The notes under the pieces are model-generated. The model saw only the letters and a program-made list of their open reading frames with translations. It was not told the origin of the DNA and did not search any database. Of a stretch of 13,617 bases of DNA, positions 1 through 8,013 are shown piece by piece (within the stretch, counting starts at the first letter, position 1; every line of letters starts with the position of its first letter). Origin of the DNA: Candidatus Pacearchaeota archaeon CG10_big_fil_rev_8_21_14_0_10_32_14 (GTDB taxonomy: Archaea; Nanobdellota; Nanobdellia; Pacearchaeales; GW2011-AR1); the NCBI GenBank assembly GCA_002763085.1, contig PFCY01000072.1:664-14280 (forward strand), written 5' to 3'. Position numbers and translations under genes: made by a program.

Positions 1-3000
1 TTTATAATTTCCTTTTGGAAGTGTATAATAAGAATCAACTTGGTTATCTTGTCTATTAAAGTGGAAATAGTTTTTTGATTGTTTATTCCTTTGTAAATTA
101 AATATCCCCCCTTGATTTGGAGAATCTAATTTCTGTATTTGTAGGTCTTGATTAGAATTATAATTCCAAATCACATTATTTTCTAATAATTTAATTTGAA
201 CCGATCCCTCTTGATAATTAAAGTTTTTCTTATAACCTGTTTTAGGATTATTATATACAAATGATTGGGATGCTAATGTTGAATCTGGCTTGTCTTCAAG
301 GTAATCTTTTATTAATTGAGTATAATCTTGAATGTCTGATAATTCTGTAGCATGGTTTTTGTCTGGAATTATTGAAATTGGAATATTTTTGTTAAGTAAA
401 CTTGAACTTGCAATAGAAACGAGGCAATCATATTCATTTGGATCTGCTTCCTTATGAAAGATAGTCATAGCTGAACATAATACTCCTCCTACATTTAAGG
501 ATATATCCATTTCTTTATTTCCAATTATAACTAAAGTATTAGTATTGATGTTCTGTTTATCTAATGCATAAATTAATTCACTTCCCAAACTCATTTGAGT
601 ATAAATGGGAGACAGTGAGTCATCTTGTTTTAGATTTTTAATGGTATCCTTAAAATCATTATAATTTAAAACTGATTCTTTTATAATAATGTGTAATATT
701 ATATCTCCATTAGTAAATAAAGAAATAATTGTTGGAAGATTAATCCAATATTCTGGATGTAAACTTAAAACATTTGTTAAGATTTCTGGATTAAGTCTGA
801 GCTCTTCTATCTTCCAATATGGAGTAGGTAATGTATTAGTACTCCAATTGTGAGTTATACCTGTTGATGCACCACTTCCGTGATTTGGCGGTCCAATCAT
901 AACTAAATGGTTCACATCATTCTTATAAGAGTAGGGAGAAATTCCTTGAACATAACTTCGTGAAACTAATCCGCCCATACTATGAGTTACAACATCAAAT
1001 TTTTGTGAACTATAATTGGTTCTTTTAAGGTAATCTAGAGCGTCCCCAAGTAATGCTCCACTAGCAGGAATATCATCTTCCCCAGAATAATAAAATTCCC
1101 AAGCATCATAATCTCTATCATTAAACCATTTTTGTGTTTCATCTTCGTCCCAATATCCACTTTCTCCGTGTTTACCATGAACAAGAATTAATGGTTTATG
1201 ATTCCGGATAATTTCTGGAGATTCCATAAAAGAAATCATATAATCTGGTTGATTATTCACTTCTGAAAAACTAAGAGATGAAAGTTTATTTAATTCATTT
1301 ATTAGCAATACTTTAGTCGAGGTTTTAATTAAATTACTCTTATCAAGCTCTTTCAAATTTTCATTTTCATATCGCCAGTAAATTTTTGGATTATTATTTC
1401 CTGATTCATAAAACTCAAAAGTTACATTATTTTCAAGAGAATTTAATTTAATATCCCCCTCTTTTATGTTGTTAACTGCACTATTAATTACCTCTTGCCC
1501 ATTTATTTCTAACCTAACGTTTCCGGTAACATTAAAGACAAATTCATAGGTTCCATATTTAGTAATGTTTAATTTTCCAACCCAATCTAAATAAACTGGG
1601 TCTTCTATACTTCCTGATTTATCTTCTAAAGATTTAGTACTTAAAATACTACCAGAACTAATCTTTGGAAATTCGTATCTATCCCATGCTTGTTTATCTT
1701 TATGTATTCTAACTATTTGATTTATAGACTCTCTGCCACTCCTAAATTTATCTATATTAGAAAATTGATTAGTCCATTTACCAATTATTTCGTTTCCTTG
1801 TATAGCAAAAATGCTATTTATTTTATAATCAATAAATAACGTATCCCAATTCCAGTTACTAATATATCTTTCTGGGTTAAAATCAAAATTTCCATTAATA
1901 TCGGGGTAAATATCAAGATAATTTATTACATCATCTTCAAATAAATCATCATCTTCTATAAAAACTCTCAACTTTAAATTTCCATATGGAGATTCTGAAA
2001 AACTTTGTCCATTTTGAGTTACTTGAAATATCTTTCCACTAACTGCTTTATTACAAAATAAATCCTTTCCATTCCAATTCTCTATTAGATTACAACATCC
2101 TTCGTTTGAATCTCCAATCCATTGACCATCATCATCACAGACAAGATTTGAAGAACATTGACCACCAATAGTTTTTGGATCATCACAATCCCATCCATTA
2201 TGACCGAATTTAGTTTTTAAGATAGAGGACTTATCAGATTGTAAATTACCTATTTTAGCCTTAAAATAAAATTCAGTATTTCCTCCTAATCCATCACCAC
2301 CATTTGGGATGATCCAACTTGCTGTAGCAATATTATTATTGATTGTCCCGAATTTGCTGGGCTGAGGATCATCAATTGTATCTACTCCATCTAAAAAAGT
2401 ATCCTCTTCCCAAATCAAAAACTCAACAGGTTGTCCATTTAACCCACTTGTAAAAACATTTAGCTTGATATTATCTCCAGTATTTGCTTGAGCGACCGAC
2501 CATGAAACGGAATTTATACTTTGAGGCCAATAACACACATCAAGATTAGAATTCCACTTTTGTCCATTTTGACAGCAACCACACTCAAAACCGGAACATA
2601 TTGTACTTCCAACACAAAATAAATTCGAAGAACATTCATTGGATGTATCACAATCAAATTCATTAATCAAACAGCCATCAAATCTTTGGTCCCTATATCT
2701 ACAATAACTATCATCTCCATTATTTAATATTGAACCATCAACACAGACAACAAATCCATTTAAGTAACATGAACTACCCTTTGCCCAACATTGAGACTGA
2801 CTGCAAGCAAAAGGAATACTAAATCCACAAGAACAACTAGCTAAAACATTAAAATCGGCTTTAGAAAAAATTGGAAAAGGAGTATTATTCTCTAAGGGGT
2901 AAATCTCTGCTATTTTGGAAGCCATGTTTTGATCATTGTCTCTAAAAAGAACAATTTTATTATTACTTAACCATAAAATTTCATCATCTCCAACTATAAT

Positions 3001-4248
3001 CTTTTCTTTAGCTTCGGGAAGATATTCCTCTAAAAATTCTTGAGCATTAAATTTATTATCAAAGACAAGTAATGTAAATGAGTACTCCTGATTATTTTCT
3101 ATGTAATTTCCGTCATATATTTGAGTTATAGAAGTATTTTTGTAATTTTTATCTTCCCTTTCTATCAAATTTAAGTTTTCATTCTTGTTATAATTAGCCA
3201 ATCCCCCACCAAATTTATCATCTCTTCCTACATCCCCTAAATCTTTTGCCGTTTCTTTTAATTTATTTTCAACATCTTTATTACTTAAACTTAAATTTTC
3301 GGATAAATATGCAGTAGCAACAATTGCAACATGTGGAACTGAAAATGAAGTTCCATCAACGGGAAATTGATTTATACCATCTGTAACTAGAATATCTTTT
3401 CCAGGAGCAACAAAATCTAATTCGTTTCCATAATTTGAAAATAAGGATTTTTCTAGATTTTGATTTATTGAACCAACACTAATCACCTCATCATATTTCG
3501 CAGGATATAAAATAAAATTACTTCCTTCATTTCCTGATGCTGCTATTATTAAAATTCCTTCATTATTTGCTTGTTGAATTACTTCTTTTAGGAAAAATGA
3601 ATCACTTTCTCCTCCAAAACTCATTGATATCACATCTATGTCATTATCTCTTGCCCAATTTATCCCTTCTATTACATCACTAATATAACCATCTCCATTA
3701 TTATCCAATACTTTTACAACATATATTTCAGAGCTAATTAAAGGTAAATTATTTCCTGGGTTTTTTAAAATTTGAGTTACGAATGTTCCATGTCCATTAT
3801 CATCAGTAGCATCTTTGTCTTCATTAACATAATCATAACCTGATTTTACATTTAATAAATTAAAATTTGCTCCAGTATCAAGAATCGCAATCTTTACACC
3901 CTTTCCAAACGATTCATCAATTATAGAGTTGTTTAGTCCCATTATATTATAGTTCCAAGAATTAAATTCCCCCAGCGATTTTACTTTATAATCTGGTTCA
4001 TATCGTATTATTTCCTTATTTTTCAGATTTTCTTCTTTGGTTTTTACAACAAACTTTTTACTTGATAAACTAACTTTTGAATTAGCAATTGATCTTGATA
4101 CTTGGATAGAATTCACTTCTTCAACAATACTTAAATTTTTTATATCAGATTTAGTCTCAATAATATATCTCTCTCCATCAACACTCATCGCCACCACTGT
4201 TTGTAAAGAAATCATTAAAAAAAAGATTAACACCAAGCCCTTTTTCAT
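1..4248 (-). CDS. Giant secreted subtilisin-like (S8) protease fused to Cys-rich, PA14-like and alpha/beta-hydrolase domains (3' end beyond window)
   Basis: I read this frame by hand: it is open without a stop for 1416 codons from the ATG at 4246-4248 to base 1, so the C terminus is missing. An in-frame TGA at 4255-4257 fixes the start. Residues 1-20 form a signal peptide (MKK, hydrophobic core, TVVA cleavage site); about 21-92 may be a short propeptide. The S8 peptidase domain spans about 95-353, with Asp124 (AILDTGA), His153 (NGHGTFV), oxyanion Asn240 (AASGNEG) and Ser301 (GTSFSVPHVA), so it should be active. Residues 472-572 hold 16 cysteines, and 688-732 a second Cys cluster (6), presumably disulfide-bonded. 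About 883-962 resembles PA14 (beta-rich, LEINGQEV). About 1017-1310 resembles a lipase-type alpha/beta hydrolase: LILVHG (His1024), nucleophile Ser1090 in THSMGG, possible His1299. Expected role: extracellular or surface breakdown of protein and perhaps esters. The protease call is firm; PA14 and lipase calls are by motif only. Confidence 0.9.
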   Translation of the reverse strand, partial: MKKGLVLIFFLMISLQTVVAMSVDGERYIIETKSDIKNLSIVEEVNSIQVSRSIANSKVSLSSKKFVVKTKEENLKNKEIIRYEPDYKVKSLGEFNSWNYNIMGLNNSIIDESFGKGVKIAILDTGANFNLLNVKSGYDYVNEDKDATDDNGHGTFVTQILKNPGNNLPLISSEIYVVKVLDNNGDGYISDVIEGINWARDNDIDVISMSFGGESDSFFLKEVIQQANNEGILIIAASGNEGSNFILYPAKYDEVISVGSINQNLEKSLFSNYGNELDFVAPGKDILVTDGINQFPVDGTSFSVPHVAIVATAYLSENLSLSNKDVENKLKETAKDLGDVGRDDKFGGGLANYNKNENLNLIEREDKNYKNTSITQIYDGNYIENNQEYSFTLLVFDNKFNAQEFLEEYLPEAKEKIIVGDDEILWLSNNKIVLFRDNDQNMASKIAEIYPLENNTPFPIFSKADFNVLASCSCGFSIPFACSQSQCWAKGSSCYLNGFVVCVDGSILNNGDDSYCRYRDQRFDGCLINEFDCDTSNECSSNLFCVGSTICSGFECGCCQNGQKWNSNLDVCYWPQSINSVSWSVAQANTGDNIKLNVFTSGLNGQPVEFLIWEEDTFLDGVDTIDDPQPSKFGTINNNIATASWIIPNGGDGLGGNTEFYFKAKIGNLQSDKSSILKTKFGHNGWDCDDPKTIGGQCSSNLVCDDDGQWIGDSNEGCCNLIENWNGKDLFCNKAVSGKIFQVTQNGQSFSESPYGNLKLRVFIEDDDLFEDDVINYLDIYPDINGNFDFNPERYISNWNWDTLFIDYKINSIFAIQGNEIIGKWTNQFSNIDKFRSGRESINQIVRIHKDKQAWDRYEFPKISSGSILSTKSLEDKSGSIEDPVYLDWVGKLNITKYGTYEFVFNVTGNVRLEINGQEVINSAVNNIKEGDIKLNSLENNVTFEFYESGNNNPKIYWRYENENLKELDKSNLIKTSTKVLLINELNKLSSLSFSEVNNQPDYMISFMESPEIIRNHKPLILVHGKHGESGYWDEDETQKWFNDRDYDAWEFYYSGEDDIPASGALLGDALDYLKRTNYSSQKFDVVTHSMGGLVSRSYVQGISPYSYKNDVNHLVMIGPPNHGSGASTGITHNWSTNTLPTPYWKIEELRLNPEILTNVLSLHPEYWINLPTIISLFTNGDIILHIIIKESVLNYNDFKDTIKNLKQDDSLSPIYTQMSLGSELIYALDKQNINTNTLVIIGNKEMDISLNVGGVLCSAMTIFHKEADPNEYDCLVSIASSSLLNKNIPISIIPDKNHATELSDIQDYTQLIKDYLEDKPDSTLASQSFVYNNPKTGYKKNFNYQEGSVQIKLLENNVIWNYNSNQDLQIQKLDSPNQGGIFNLQRNKQSKNYFHFNRQDNQVDSYYTLPKGNYK

Positions 4249-4276
4249 CCTAAGTCATATTTCAAATAATCCCCAC

Positions 4277-4285
4277 TTTATATTA
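4277..4285 (-). promoter_or_regulatory. Probable TATA box of the giant protease gene
   Basis: On the minus strand the bases read TAATATAAA, centred about 33 bases before the ATG at 4248. Transcription would then begin within about 10 bases of the start codon, giving a near-leaderless mRNA. There is no convincing Shine-Dalgarno; only an AGG abuts the ATG. Confidence 0.4.
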
Positions 4286-4334
4286 TTTATCATCCTTCAA
4301 AACATCAATTAAATTCCCTTTTCATTCTTCTAAT

Positions 4335-4853
4335 TCATTTGTTTCCAGAAAGTTCTTCTTTCAATCTATCAAAATATTCTAAATAATGATTGGCAACTTT
4401 CGGCCCAGCATATCTTCCCATTCGCCATATAACTCCATTATTTCTCTCGAAGGGATTGACTGTCTTTCGAGACGAATCCCAAAGAATTGTATGCATCCCA
4501 TCAATAATCGTGAATCCACTACTCAATTGACTTGGATGTCTCATTATGTTTACCCTGTCTGAATTTTCTAAACTCTCTAAATAAGTTGAGGTTTCTTGCG
4601 GGATAATTGCTTCTAAATGCATTCCTTCCCTAATCCTTTCTTCGAATGTTTTTTGTGTCTGTTCATTTTCCATATACGATGTATCGTATCCAACCATATG
4701 GATTCCCCAGTAGGATTCTTTTATTATCCTATTGAGACCATTAAAATATTCTTTTTGACTCGATGATAATGCAATTTGAAGAGGTAACAAAATTGAAGAA
4801 ATTATTTTATCGAGAGTCCCTAATGGTGTTAAAATAGAAATTGCTTCTGTCAT
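4335..4853 (-). CDS. PLD-like / TrmB-sensor-like protein without a DNA-binding domain (172 aa)
   Basis: This soluble 172-residue protein has no signal peptide or membrane segment. Its layout resembles the PLD-like effector half of archaeal TrmB-type regulators: an N-terminal helical stretch (about 10-45), a strand with IHMVGYD (51-57), a helix, a strand (LEAIIP, 80-85), a segment around VNIMRHP (101-107), then a strand pair GFTIIDGMHTILW (113-125) and a closing helix (about 150-170). No HTH is present and I see no HKD catalytic motif, so an enzyme role is unlikely; ligand sensing or a stand-alone structural role is more plausible. It lies 86 bases upstream of the giant protease on the same strand, but each gene has its own TATA-like box. 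The family call is by overall pattern, not by a diagnostic motif. It could equally be an unclassified archaeal protein. Confidence 0.75.
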   Translation of the reverse strand: MTEAISILTPLGTLDKIISSILLPLQIALSSSQKEYFNGLNRIIKESYWGIHMVGYDTSYMENEQTQKTFEERIREGMHLEAIIPQETSTYLESLENSDRVNIMRHPSQLSSGFTIIDGMHTILWDSSRKTVNPFERNNGVIWRMGRYAGPKVANHYLEYFDRLKEELSGNK

Positions 4854-4873
4854 TATCTTTTATATTTTGATTG

Positions 4874-4883
4874 TTTATAAAAA
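4874..4883 (-). promoter_or_regulatory. TATA box for the PLD-like gene
   Basis: The minus strand reads TTTTTATAAA, centred 25 bases before the ATG at 4853. This is the spacing expected for a leaderless archaeal transcript, and no Shine-Dalgarno is visible. Confidence 0.5.
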
Positions 4884-4996
4884 TTTGTATCTTCAAATTT
4901 CTATTCGATTTACTCAAAGGAAATTTGCTATTTTTCACCACGAAGCAATTTTTCTACTATTTCAATATTCCTAATTTGCCGTTCATTAATATTTTC

Positions 4997-5027
4997 AATT
5001 TTTCATGAATTCACTTCATGAAAAATT
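4997..5027. repeat. Perfect 13-bp inverted repeat (hairpin), first of a tandem pair
   Basis: AATTTTTCATGAA at 4997-5009 is the exact reverse complement of 5015-5027, with a 5-base loop (TTCAC). It lies in the gap downstream of the CBS gene and upstream of the PLD-like gene. On the minus-strand transcript it would be the second hairpin after the CBS stop codon. It may be a transcript-end structure or a protein-binding site. Confidence 0.8.
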
Positions 5028-5038
5028 ACAACCTTTCC

Positions 5039-5063
5039 TTGAAAATGTCACAGACATTTTCAA
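5039..5063. repeat. Perfect 11-bp inverted repeat (hairpin), second of a tandem pair
   Basis: TTGAAAATGTC at 5039-5049 pairs exactly with 5053-5063 across a 3-base loop (ACA). It begins 7 bases beyond the CBS gene stop codon and 12 bases from the neighbouring 13-bp hairpin. The stem sequence is unrelated to that of the neighbour. No run of T follows directly on the minus strand, so a simple bacterial-type terminator is not evident. Confidence 0.8.
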
Positions 5064-5069
5064 TCTCTT

Positions 5070-5642
5070 TCACATCCCACTTCTACAACTTTCACAAATC
5101 ATTCGTCCGTCAACTTCAAAAAGAATATCCCCGTTCCCGCATTCTTCACAAATTCCTTCATATTTTGTTTTTCTTGTTTTAGCCTCTCTGAATCTTTTTA
5201 ATTTTTCTTCCTCCTCTCGAAGCATTTCAATTTCATTAAGTTCGGGATAGATCTCCGGCGTAAAACTCAAAATATCTCTCATCGTTATGATACCAACAAG
5301 CTTGCCATTTTGTATGACAGGAAGTCTTCTAAATTTGAATTTTTTCATTTTAGTGAGCGCTTCACTCAATGGAGCTTCTGGTTTTATAGTTGCTATTTTT
5401 TTAACTGCAATATCAATTGCTTTTATTGATGAAAGGTCTTTTTTTGATTTTCTTACTAATGCCCAAAGAATATCGTCATTCGTCACAAATCCGACTAGTC
5501 TGTTATTATCAACAACAAGAAGACTTCCCGTTTTTTTCTTCACCATAAGTTTTGCGCAGTCGAGTAGGGAGGTCACAGGAGTAGCTATTATTGGACTTCT
5601 TGTCATAACATCAGAAACCTTTATTTTTTGATTTAAAGTCAT
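5070..5642 (-). CDS. Tandem CBS-domain protein with C-terminal zinc ribbon
   Basis: The 190-residue cytosolic protein has two CBS domains (about 7-62, starting VSDVMTRSPIIATP, and 77-128, ending LVGIITMRDIL). A charged, probably helical linker follows (134-157, rich in E, K and R). A C-terminal four-Cys zinc ribbon has Cys165, Cys168, Cys183 and Cys186 in two CxxC pairs. CBS pairs bind adenosyl ligands (AMP, ATP, SAM) and act as energy or ligand sensors. The CBS plus zinc-ribbon layout is common in archaea, where the ribbon is thought to contact nucleic acid or protein partners. The target here is unknown. The gene is divergent from the thermosome gene across 105 bases, each with its own TATA box. 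The ATG at 5642 is supported by a TATA box about 30 bases upstream. Confidence 0.92.
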   Translation of the reverse strand: MTLNQKIKVSDVMTRSPIIATPVTSLLDCAKLMVKKKTGSLLVVDNNRLVGFVTNDDILWALVRKSKKDLSSIKAIDIAVKKIATIKPEAPLSEALTKMKKFKFRRLPVIQNGKLVGIITMRDILSFTPEIYPELNEIEMLREEEEKLKRFREAKTRKTKYEGICEECGNGDILFEVDGRMICESCRSGM

Positions 5643-5666
5643 CGTAACGATATAACAAATACTAGC

Positions 5667-5678
5667 AAATATATAAAA
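5667..5678 (-). promoter_or_regulatory. TATA box of the CBS/zinc-ribbon gene
   Basis: The minus strand reads TTTTATATATTT, centred about 30 bases before the ATG at 5642. It implies a leaderless or nearly leaderless transcript. Confidence 0.6.
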
Positions 5679-5719
5679 CCTTCTCTGTAATTGAGATATA
5701 TACTCTACTTAAGTAATTC

Positions 5720-5727
5720 TTATAAAT
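5720..5727 (+). promoter_or_regulatory. TATA box of the thermosome gene
   Basis: TTATAAAT is centred 24 bases before the ATG at 5748, with no Shine-Dalgarno, implying leaderless mRNA. The box lies about 50 bases from the opposing CBS box, so one bound regulator could affect both genes. Confidence 0.6.
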
Positions 5728-5747
5728 CCACTTTTTAATCTAACTTA

Positions 5748-7379
5748 ATGTCAGACAGACAACCAATAGTGATAATGCCAGAAGATATACAAAGGCTGAT
5801 TGGAAAAGACGCCCAACGAAATAATATTCTTGCTGCAAAGATGGTAGCTGATATCGTAAAAACAACTCTCGGTCCAAAAGGAATGGATAAGATGTTAGTC
5901 TCTCCTCTGGGTGAGATAATTGTTACGAATGACGGAGTCACAATTCTTGATGAAATGAAAGTTGAACATCCTGCAGCAAAGATGATGGTTGAAATCGCAA
6001 AAACGCAGGAAAGTGAAGTCGGTGACGGAACAACAACGTCTGTAATGCTTGCCGGCAAACTTCTTGAAAACGCAGAAAAACTTCTAGACAAAAAAATCCA
6101 TCCGACGGTGATTGTAAAAGGATATCGACTTGCTGCTGATCAAGCTCAAAAAATTCTAAAAGATTTGGCTTTAAAGATCTCAACAGACAACGAGGAATCT
6201 ATAGAAATTTTACGATCCGTCGCAATGACCGCAATGACAGGTAAAGCATCAGAAGGTGTAAAAGAAAAATTTGCAAGTATAATTGTTAAAGCAGTAAAAC
6301 AGATTCAAGACGGAGAAAACATAGACATATCAAATATTAAAATAGAAAAATTAAAAGGCGACGGAATCGAAGACACAGAGCTAGTTGAAGGTATAGTCAT
6401 TGACAAAGAAAGATTATCTATTGATATGCCTCGTCAAGTTAATCAAGCAAAAATTGCGATTATAGAAGCCCCATTCGAAATTAAAAATACTGAGATAGAA
6501 ACAAAAGTTTCGATTTCATCTCCAGAACAATTGCAGGGATTTTTGGATAGAGAAGAAAGAGCGCTTAATGATATGATATCAAAAGTAAAATCAAGTGGCG
6601 CCAATGTCATTTTTTGTCAAAAAGGAATTGACGATTTCGCTCAGTATCTATTATCAAAAGAAAAAATATACGCTGTTCGTCGAGTTTCACGCTCTGATAT
6701 TGAAAAACTTTCAAAAGCGACCGGAGCAAAGATTATAGGAAATGTAAAAGATTTAACGCCGGAAGTTTTAGGTTTCGCGCAATTAGTTGAAGAGATAAAA
6801 CATGGAAACGACGAATTCACTTTTGTTCGAGGTTGTAAAAATCCAAAAGCAGTAACAATTTTGATTCACGGAGGGACAGAACATGTGATTGATGAAGTCG
6901 AACGGGCGATAAAAGACGGACTTGGTGATGTTGTAGCATCATTAAGAAACGGGTTGGTCGTTCCAGGAGGAGGCGCAATAGAAATTGAACTTGCAAGAAG
7001 ATTAAGACAATTAGGCACAACACTTGGAGGAAGAGAACGCCTTGCTGTTGAAGAGTTCGCGCTCGCCCTCGAAGATATTCCATCAACATTAGCTGAAAAC
7101 GCTGGCTTAGATCCTATAGATTTATTGACAGAACTAAAATCAAAACACGACGCTGGCGATAGAAATGCAGGGATCAATCTTTTCACAAATAAAATAGAAG
7201 ATATGATTAAAGCACGAATTATTGAACCATTGAAAATAAAAACTCAAGCTATTCAATCAGCAATTGATGTAACAACAATGATATTAAGGATCGATGATGT
7301 TATCGCTTCATCCGACAGATCTGGAGGTATGCCACGTGGTATGCCTAGATCTGGTTTATCGGGCGAAATGGAATATTAA
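5748..7379 (+). CDS. thsA: Thermosome subunit (group II chaperonin)
   Basis: The 543-residue protein is full length for the family. It forms the archaeal double-ring, built-in-lid chaperonin that folds proteins in the cytosol using ATP. Nucleotide-site motifs are intact: LGPKG (41-45), NDGVTI (61-66), GDGTTT (92-97), a family-conserved Asp at 390 (AIKDG) thought to act in hydrolysis, and PGGGAIEIELARRLR from 406. The C terminus has only a degenerate Gly-Met tail (GGMPRGMPRSG) and ends in an acidic EMEY, rather than the long GGM repeat seen in many thermosomes. No second subunit gene is in the window, so whether the ring is homo- or hetero-oligomeric is unknown. The gene name follows usual archaeal practice; alpha or beta type cannot be told from this sequence alone. 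Confidence 0.98.
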   Translation: MSDRQPIVIMPEDIQRLIGKDAQRNNILAAKMVADIVKTTLGPKGMDKMLVSPLGEIIVTNDGVTILDEMKVEHPAAKMMVEIAKTQESEVGDGTTTSVMLAGKLLENAEKLLDKKIHPTVIVKGYRLAADQAQKILKDLALKISTDNEESIEILRSVAMTAMTGKASEGVKEKFASIIVKAVKQIQDGENIDISNIKIEKLKGDGIEDTELVEGIVIDKERLSIDMPRQVNQAKIAIIEAPFEIKNTEIETKVSISSPEQLQGFLDREERALNDMISKVKSSGANVIFCQKGIDDFAQYLLSKEKIYAVRRVSRSDIEKLSKATGAKIIGNVKDLTPEVLGFAQLVEEIKHGNDEFTFVRGCKNPKAVTILIHGGTEHVIDEVERAIKDGLGDVVASLRNGLVVPGGGAIEIELARRLRQLGTTLGGRERLAVEEFALALEDIPSTLAENAGLDPIDLLTELKSKHDAGDRNAGINLFTNKIEDMIKARIIEPLKIKTQAIQSAIDVTTMILRIDDVIASSDRSGGMPRGMPRSGLSGEMEY

Positions 7380-7390
7380 ATCACAACAAA

Positions 7391-7400
7391 ATTATTAAAT
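7391..7400 (+). promoter_or_regulatory. TATA-like box of the YjdF-like gene
   Basis: ATTATTAAAT is centred 24-25 bases before the ATG at 7420, inside the 40-base gap after the thermosome stop. It suggests separate leaderless transcription rather than read-through. Confidence 0.45.
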
Positions 7401-7419
7401 TCAATTTCTACCCTACTTC

Positions 7420-8013
7420 ATGAATAGAGAAAAGATTGGAATTTTTTTAGCCTATTTTATGCAATTATTAATCTTATTATCTGTCATCATCTCGTTTTTT
7501 AGCGGAGAATATTTTTATCTTGTTGGAGCGATTATTGCATTAATAATTACCTTCCTTCCCTCAATAATTAGTAAGAAATGGAATATTACCCTGCCCTGGA
7601 TCCTGAATTTATTGATTGCACTCTCGTTATATTTATATGCAGGCGGCCTAATCTTTGGATATTATGAAGCGTTCAGCCCATTTTATGACAGCTTCCATCA
7701 TTTTGTAGGTTCAGTTACTGTTGCTCTTTTGGGTTTTACATCAGTAATTATAATTAATCATCAATCCAATCTAAAATTAAACAAAAGACATATCACCTTA
7801 TTCATAGTCATATTTACTATGGCAATCGGATCATTTTGGGAAATTTTTGAATTTTTCTTTGACATGTTTTTTAACGGACACAGTCAACCAAGCTTGACAG
7901 ACACCATTTATGATATGATTTTCAATTTCTTCGGCGGGATGTTCATCGCTATTTTAACCAACATAAATTACGAACCGATGAAAAATAATATAATTAAAAA
8001 AACAACGTGTTAA
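7420..8013 (+). CDS. YjdF/DUF2238-like polytopic membrane protein
   Basis: The 197-residue protein has about six membrane segments (roughly 7-29, 33-50, 59-82, 93-112, 125-148, 165-181). Polar residues inside or beside the helices match my recollection of the YjdF/DUF2238 family: Asp90 with His93 and His94 (FYDSFHHFVG), then WEIFEFFFD (Trp140, Glu141, Glu144, Asp148), then DTIYDMIFN (Asp161, Asp165, Asn169) followed by Gly172. Such an in-membrane D/H/E pattern suggests a metal site or a catalytic or transport role, but the family has no settled function. Its stop codon overlaps the stop of the convergent PAP2_C gene. The family call rests on motif spacing; the membrane topology is clear. Confidence 0.85.
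   Translation: MNREKIGIFLAYFMQLLILLSVIISFFSGEYFYLVGAIIALIITFLPSIISKKWNITLPWILNLLIALSLYLYAGGLIFGYYEAFSPFYDSFHHFVGSVTVALLGFTSVIIINHQSNLKLNKRHITLFIVIFTMAIGSFWEIFEFFFDMFFNGHSQPSLTDTIYDMIFNFFGGMFIAILTNINYEPMKNNIIKKTTC

Noticed and set aside
4037..4312. Plus-strand open frame of 91 codons opposite the start of the giant protease.
   Set aside because: It is antisense to the signal peptide and propeptide region of a clearly coding gene; composition is that of a shadow frame.
4928..5002. Open 24-codon minus-strand stretch between TGA (5003-5005) and TAG (4928-4930) that reads like an amphipathic protein end (NERQIRNIEIVEKLLRG).
   Set aside because: It has no start codon and overlaps the 13-bp hairpin. 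The frame upstream has stops, so it may be a decayed gene end or chance; too little to call.
5287..5631. Plus-strand open frame of 114 codons opposite the CBS gene.
   Set aside because: It is the antisense shadow of a protein with two recognisable CBS domains and a zinc ribbon.
6866..7186. Minus-strand open frames (106 and 90 codons) within the thermosome gene.
   Set aside because: They lie wholly inside the chaperonin coding sequence and show no recognisable motif; shadow frames.
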